Assembly: GCF_039529835.1 (NCBI RefSeq)
Contig: NZ_CP154262.1
Coordinates: 1,550,001 to 1,614,000 of the forward strand
From: Arthrobacter sp. TMP15
Lineage (GTDB): Bacteria > Actinomycetota > Actinomycetes > Actinomycetales > Micrococcaceae
DNA: 64,000 nt
Direction: 5' to 3'
Of the stretch, positions 63,044 through 64,000 are shown in pieces. The notes beneath the pieces were generated by a model. It made no database searches, was not told where the DNA came from, and saw only the letters and a list, made by a program, of their open reading frames with translations. Position 1 is the stretch's first letter, and each line of letters opens with the position of its first letter. The position numbers and the translations under genes were made by a program.

Positions 63044-64000
63044 TCAAAGTGAACGGGCGACGAGTTCCTTCATGATCTCGTTGGTTCCACCGTAGATCTT
63101 CTGGACGCGTGCCGCGGCGAACCTGCGGGCAATGGGGTACTCGGCCATATAGCCATAACCACCGAAGATCTGTAGGCACCGATCCACGACCTTGTTCTGC
63201 ATATCAGTGCACCAGAACTTTGCCAAGGAAGCAGTCGGGGCATCGAGTTCACCTTTCACATGCTCTGTGATGCAGTGATCGACAAGCGTCCTTGCAGCAA
63301 GGCTATCCGCCAGGCACTCTGCAAGCACGAACCGAGTGTTTTGGAAACCCAACAGGTTCTGTCCAAAAGCATCACGGTCTTTGGCGTACGCGGTGGCCTC
63401 CCGCACCGCGAACTCACACTCTGCCGCCGCCGCGACAGCGATCCCAAGGCGTTCTTGGGGGAGTTGCTCCATCAGCTGCACAAAACCCTTGCCCTCAACG
63501 CCACCGAGCACATTCTCAACTGGTACCTGCATATCCACGAAGGAAAGTTCGCGGGTGTCCTGTCCGTGCATGCCGATTTTCTGAAGGACCCGGCCACGCT
63601 CAAACCCGGCAAGATCTGAGGTTTCGGCAACAATGAGCGACAAAGCACGTCCACCCTTTTCATCGCTTGTGCGGGCTACGATGACCAAAATATCGCAATG
63701 GGTGCCGTTGGTGATAAACGTCTTTGAACCGTTGAGTACGTAATTTTCTCCTTCACGCTTGGCGCGGGTACGCACGCTTTGGAGGTCGGAACCAGTTGAC
63801 GGTTCGGTCATAGCGATGGCGCCAACCAGCTCTCCGGATGCCATGCCTGGGAGCCAGCGGTGTTTCTGTTCTTCAGTGCCAAAGGCTGAGATGTAGTGCG
63901 CAACGATTGCACTGTGAACAACATTTGCCCATGCCGTGTCGGCAATGCGTGCCTGTTCTTCCATAATGACCGCTTCGTGGGCGAAAGTGCCGCCACCTCC
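63044..64000 (-). CDS. Acyl-CoA dehydrogenase (5' end beyond the window)
   Basis: The C-terminal 318 codons of an acyl-CoA dehydrogenase, which forms a trans-2 double bond in acyl-CoA using FAD. The frame is open to the window edge. Motifs are AMTEPSTGSDLQSVRTRAKR (FAD and substrate loop), YVLNGSKTFITNG, QIFGGYGYMAEYPIARRFAA and the closing KIYGGTNEIMKELVARSL with the usual catalytic or near-catalytic Glu. Substrate chain length cannot be judged. Confidence 0.93.
   Translation of the reverse strand, partial: GGGGTFAHEAVIMEEQARIADTAWANVVHSAIVAHYISAFGTEEQKHRWLPGMASGELVGAIAMTEPSTGSDLQSVRTRAKREGENYVLNGSKTFITNGTHCDILVIVARTSDEKGGRALSLIVAETSDLAGFERGRVLQKIGMHGQDTRELSFVDMQVPVENVLGGVEGKGFVQLMEQLPQERLGIAVAAAAECEFAVREATAYAKDRDAFGQNLLGFQNTRFVLAECLADSLAARTLVDHCITEHVKGELDAPTASLAKFWCTDMQNKVVDRCLQIFGGYGYMAEYPIARRFAAARVQKIYGGTNEIMKELVARSL

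Noticed and set aside
1-64000. CRISPR array, prophage or biosynthetic gene cluster
   Set aside because: I saw no regularly spaced repeats, no phage structural or integrase genes, and no NRPS/PKS genes in the window.

Overview
The window looks like a chromosomal segment of a high-GC actinobacterium close to Arthrobacter (Micrococcaceae). The basis is the gene order his–trp–lgt–glt–pyk, an HGxxPAAW protein and a Trp-associated membrane protein inside the trp cluster, frequent GTG/TTG starts, and an ANTAR regulator (PdtaR type) next to pyk. No species assignment is possible from the sequence alone.

Region 1 (1–17.5 kb) is conserved housekeeping DNA, nearly all on the + strand: the end of hisF, a TIGR03085-type protein (minus strand), hisI, trpE, the Trp-associated membrane protein, the HGxxPAAW protein, trpC, trpB, trpA, lgt, then gltB–gltD (glutamate synthase) and pyk. 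An ANTAR response regulator and tRNA-Leu(CAA) follow. Several genes overlap by 1–8 bp and are probably translationally coupled. trpD, trpG and trpF are not here; in actinobacteria PriA (HisA) usually supplies the TrpF activity.

Region 2 (17.5–28.7 kb) is accessory and partly decayed. Directly after the tRNA sits a complete IS1249-like insertion sequence, which runs into the 3' end of an EamA exporter gene that is divergent from a LysR regulator. A diverged copy of the tRNA 3' end plus its terminator lies about 3.6 kb further on, consistent with an old integration site. Next come a large solitary TPR protein, an IS21 istB remnant, truncated DUF4389 and HAAS-type membrane genes, and several small unknown membrane proteins.

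Region 3 (28.7–50.5 kb) resembles the mycobacterial DosR (dormancy/hypoxia) gene set. It holds a P3A proton ATPase coupled to a decayed phosphoketolase, a flavodoxin, a zinc alcohol dehydrogenase, a fused beta-phosphoglucomutase/GH65 phosphorylase, two universal stress proteins, a decayed MgtA-like ATPase, a GAF-GAF histidine kinase facing a DevR/DosR-like regulator, a CtpE-like ATPase, two more gene remnants, a phospholipase D-type protein and a DUF1206 membrane protein. Several intergenic regions carry palindromes similar to the mycobacterial DosR box. Probable logic (inferred): the kinase/regulator pair senses redox or oxygen change and switches on fermentative enzymes, phosphorolytic sugar use, ion pumps and stress proteins.

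Region 4 (50.7–58.8 kb, all minus) holds two ABC importers in series: a polar amino-acid system (binding protein, permease, ATPase) and an oligopeptide-type system (binding protein, two permeases, one fused double ATPase). A 34-codon upstream ORF with a strong ribosome-binding site lies between them.

Region 5 (58.8–64 kb) is a graveyard of IS30, Gfo/Idh/MocA and membrane oxidoreductase-like fragments, followed by an intact AarF/UbiB-type kinase and a partial acyl-CoA dehydrogenase cut by the window end. The most notable candidates for new biology are the DosR-like island with its candidate boxes, the solitary TPR protein beside the tRNA island, and the two short upstream ORFs.
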